Of a DNA stretch of 8,003 nucleotides, positions 6,609 to 8,003 are shown piece by piece. Every line of letters starts with the position of its first letter. Positions within the stretch are counted from its first letter, which is position 1. The stretch is from Bacteroidales bacterium (GTDB taxonomy: Bacteria; Bacteroidota; Bacteroidia; Bacteroidales; UBA932): positions 1-8,003 of the forward strand of contig JAFNUQ010000154.1 in assembly GCA_017383945.1 (NCBI GenBank). The letters are read 5' to 3'. The notes below the pieces were generated by a model that was not told where the DNA came from, made no database searches, and was given only the letters and a program-made list of their open reading frames with translations. Made by a program: the position numbers and the translations under genes.

Positions 6609-7039
6609 TATGAGATGGTCACGATTTTAGCATCCTCAAGTACAGAATCACCCTTAGAAACGTGGATGGCTGTAACTGTGCCGTCAAACTCTGAAAGGAT
6701 CTCGTTTTCCATCTTCATTGCCTCAATCACAGCGACTTTCTGGCCGCGTTTTACTGCCTGGCCTTCCTTAACGTCCACGCTGATGATTACGCCAGGGAGT
6801 GGAGATACGATGCTCTTGCCGCCTGCAGGTGCTGCGGCTGGTGCGGCTACAGGAGCAGCAGGTGCTGCTGTAGGAACAACAACTGGAGCTGCCACAGGAG
6901 CGACTACAGGAGCGGCGCCACCTTCGATTTCTACATTATAGTCTACGCCATTGACATTGACGCTTGCGTTGTTTCCTTCTACTGAGTTTACGGTTACATT
7001 GTACTGCTTACCGTTGATTTTAAGATTATATGTGCTCAT
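6608..7039 (-). CDS. mmdC: Biotin carboxyl carrier subunit of methylmalonyl-CoA decarboxylase
   Basis: This 143-residue swinging-arm protein carries CO2 on biotin from MmdA to MmdB. The C-terminal biotinyl domain (about 75-143) has the exact EAMKMEN signature, with Lys109 as the biotinylated residue, and the SPLPGVI and FDGTV pieces of the lipoyl/biotinyl fold. A flexible Ala/Pro/Val-rich linker (about 41-72) precedes it. The N-terminal 40 residues form a small separate module in which two short similar segments (INGKQYNVTV at 9-18 and VNGVDYNVEI at 29-38) can be seen. This makes it longer than a bare biotinyl domain. The ATG at 7039 follows mmdD by 20 bases, with an A-rich leader and no Shine-Dalgarno. 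A biotin ligase, needed for activation, must lie elsewhere. Confidence 0.95.
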   Translation of the reverse strand: MSTYNLKINGKQYNVTVNSVEGNNASVNVNGVDYNVEIEGGAAPVVAPVAAPVVVPTAAPAAPVAAPAAAPAGGKSIVSPLPGVIISVDVKEGQAVKRGQKVAVIEAMKMENEILSEFDGTVTAIHVSKGDSVLEDAKIVTIS

Positions 7040-7059
7040 AATTTAGTTTGTTATCGGAT

Positions 7060-7467
7060 TTATTTACGAGGTGACTTTCTGAAAAGTCTCTGCTTGTCTG
7101 CCCAGAGAGTCTCTGATTTGCGGATTGTGATGATGCCGCTTTCTACATCGTGCACTGAATTGTTGAGGTAAAGGTGAAGGGCTGTAGCGATTGCGGCCTT
7201 CTCCTCCTCGCCCCCGAGGTGTTGTCTAAGTGCAAGTGCTATAGCGACAGCTACCTCATCATCGGTATTTGCTGATTTCTTCTTTTTTAAATCAATCTTG
7301 ATTTTTCCTGAAAACAGGTTGCCAGAAATAGTGTATACGCCATATAGGATGATGAGAGAGATAAACACCACCAACACGCTGATGATTGTCAGCGTGAATC
7401 CGTGAGGGTCGCTTTGAGCTAGTCTCTCGGCCCCTGTGCTAAGCAGACTAAAGAGGTAAGTTGTCAT
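7060..7467 (-). CDS. mmdD: Small membrane subunit of methylmalonyl-CoA decarboxylase (OadG/MmdD family)
   Basis: This 135-residue protein has one membrane helix (about residues 25-46, [20 protein letters not shown]), then a basic stretch [10 protein letters not shown] (55-64) that places the C-terminal part in the cytoplasm. Small subunits of this type hold the carboxyltransferase to the membrane pump and aid assembly. The tail has a helical segment [14 protein letters not shown] (71-84) and a basic end with [12 protein letters not shown], the layout I know from Bacteroidota members. I prefer the ATG at 7467, which overlaps the mmdA stop by 20 bases; the next upstream ATG or alternative at 7503 would add twelve polar residues before the short N-terminal arm. 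No clear Shine-Dalgarno is seen. The family is poorly conserved, so the call rests on topology and on its place between mmdA and mmdC. Confidence 0.85.
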   Translation of the reverse strand: MTTYLFSLLSTGAERLAQSDPHGFTLTIISVLVVFISLIILYGVYTISGNLFSGKIKIDLKKKKSANTDDEVAVAIALALRQHLGGEEEKAAIATALHLYLNNSVHDVESGIITIRKSETLWADKQRLFRKSPRK

Positions 7468-8003
7468 GTTTCTTAGCTGGAATTTCCTGGTGTTTGTTCT
7501 CAAGTGACGCGAGGGCTCTGATCACACGGAAACGTGTGTTGCGAGGCTCGATCACGTCTTCAATATAACCCTTCTGCGCGGCCTGATATGGGTTGCAGAA
7601 GAGGTCGTTGTATTCTTGCTTCTTGGCTTCTTTGAGCTCAGCTTGCTTCTGAGGGTCTGTCTCTGCCTTGAGCTCTTTGCCGTAGATGATGCCGACTGCT
7701 CCGTCAGCTCCCATCACTGCAAAGTTTGCAGAAGGCCAAGCATAATTGATGTCGCCTCTAAGCTGCTTGCAGCTCATCACGATGTGGGAGCCGCCATAGC
7801 TCTTGCGAAGTGTGACTGTGACCTTAGGCACGGTGGCTTCGCCGTAGGCATAAAGAAGCTTTGCGCCGTTGCTGATGATTGCGCCGTATTCCTGCTGTGT
7901 GCCGCACAAGAAGCCAGGCACGTCTACAAGAGTAACCAATGGAATATTGAAAGCGTCACAGAAACGCACAAATCTTGCTGCTTTGCGAGAAGCATTGATG
8001 TCA
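7448..8003 (-). CDS. mmdA: Methylmalonyl-CoA decarboxylase carboxyltransferase (alpha) subunit, C-terminal 184 residues
   Basis: This is the C-terminal end of a biotin-dependent carboxyltransferase; the rest lies beyond 8003. In the family, this subunit moves the carboxyl of methylmalonyl-CoA to biotin on MmdC. The stretch [20 protein letters not shown] and the following EATVPKVTV are classic for the PccB/MmdA family, as are [32 protein letters not shown] and the end KKHDNLPL. Frame continuity to the edge is clear, with residues [14 protein letters not shown] read before the first internal possible start, so no start is within the window. Propionyl-CoA carboxylase beta subunit is nearly identical in family, but the downstream OadG, biotin carrier and OadB genes make a Na+-pumping decarboxylase the better call. 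At the family's GGAYDVM motif this protein has GGSHIVM, with Ile in place of Asp. Confidence 0.92.
   Translation of the reverse strand, partial: DINASRKAARFVRFCDAFNIPLVTLVDVPGFLCGTQQEYGAIISNGAKLLYAYGEATVPKVTVTLRKSYGGSHIVMSCKQLRGDINYAWPSANFAVMGADGAVGIIYGKELKAETDPQKQAELKEAKKQEYNDLFCNPYQAAQKGYIEDVIEPRNTRFRVIRALASLENKHQEIPAKKHDNLPL

Noticed and set aside
6820..6920. Possible tandem DNA repeat
   Set aside because: The GC-rich, repetitive look comes from Ala/Pro/Val codons of the flexible linker in mmdC; unit length is irregular.
6615..6941. Plus-strand open frame rich in Ala, Gly and Thr opposite mmdC
   Set aside because: It is the complement of the Ala/Pro linker and biotinyl domain; the low-complexity composition comes from that linker.
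5466..8003. Oxaloacetate decarboxylase or glutaconyl-CoA decarboxylase as the identity of the right-hand module
   Set aside because: No OadA-type pyruvate carboxylase-like alpha subunit is present; the carboxyltransferase is of the PccB/MmdA type, with the [12 protein letters not shown] end. Glutaconyl-CoA cannot be fully excluded without the rest of the subunit, but the Bacteroidota gene order favours methylmalonyl-CoA.

Overview
The window is a gene-dense stretch with every gene on the minus strand, so transcription runs from position 8003 towards 1. It looks like a Bacteroidales-type (Bacteroidota) genome, for three reasons: the V-type ATPase has the reduced gene set E, DUF2764, A, B, D, I seen in Bacteroidota, Spirochaetes and Chlamydiae; the sodium-pumping decarboxylase has the Bacteroidota order (carboxyltransferase, OadG-like, biotin carrier, OadB-like); and most starts lack a Shine-Dalgarno sequence and follow A-rich leaders. 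A genus cannot be assigned from this sequence.

Right part (8003 to 5466): a Na+-translocating methylmalonyl-CoA decarboxylase. In order of transcription it contains the C-terminal 184 residues of the carboxyltransferase subunit MmdA (cut by the window edge), the small membrane subunit MmdD (OadG family), the biotin carrier MmdC with biotinyl lysine K109, and the membrane pump subunit MmdB (OadB family) with the conserved Asp, Tyr, Asn, Gly, Ser and Arg residues of the ion path. The complex decarboxylates (S)-methylmalonyl-CoA to propionyl-CoA in succinate-to-propionate fermentation and exports Na+.

Left part (5422 to 1): a V/A-type ATPase. In order it contains stator subunit E, a DUF2764 protein in the place of subunit C, catalytic A, non-catalytic B, central-stalk D, and the N-terminal 179 residues of membrane subunit I (cut by the window edge). 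The rotor-ring subunit K presumably lies just beyond position 1. No subunit F or G and no ordinary subunit C is present among the visible genes.

The two modules are only 43 bases apart with no terminator or clear promoter between them. Genes inside each module overlap by 1 to 20 bases or are 1 to 20 bases apart. The simplest reading is one long transcription unit that joins a decarboxylation-driven sodium pump to a rotary ATPase, so that a Na+ gradient could be used for, or supplemented by, ATP turnover. Ion specificity of the ATPase cannot be read here because subunit K is outside the window. No intergenic region exceeds 43 bases. There are no RNA genes, mobile elements or CRISPR arrays.

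Most interesting points: the physical joining of the two ion pumps; the missing F/G/C subunits with DUF2764 as a candidate cryptic subunit C; a P-loop cysteine plus a distal Cys-Pro cysteine in subunit A at the places of the redox pair known from eukaryotic V-ATPases; a clean eleven-residue repeat in subunit E; and an Ile at an acyl-CoA specificity position in MmdA.
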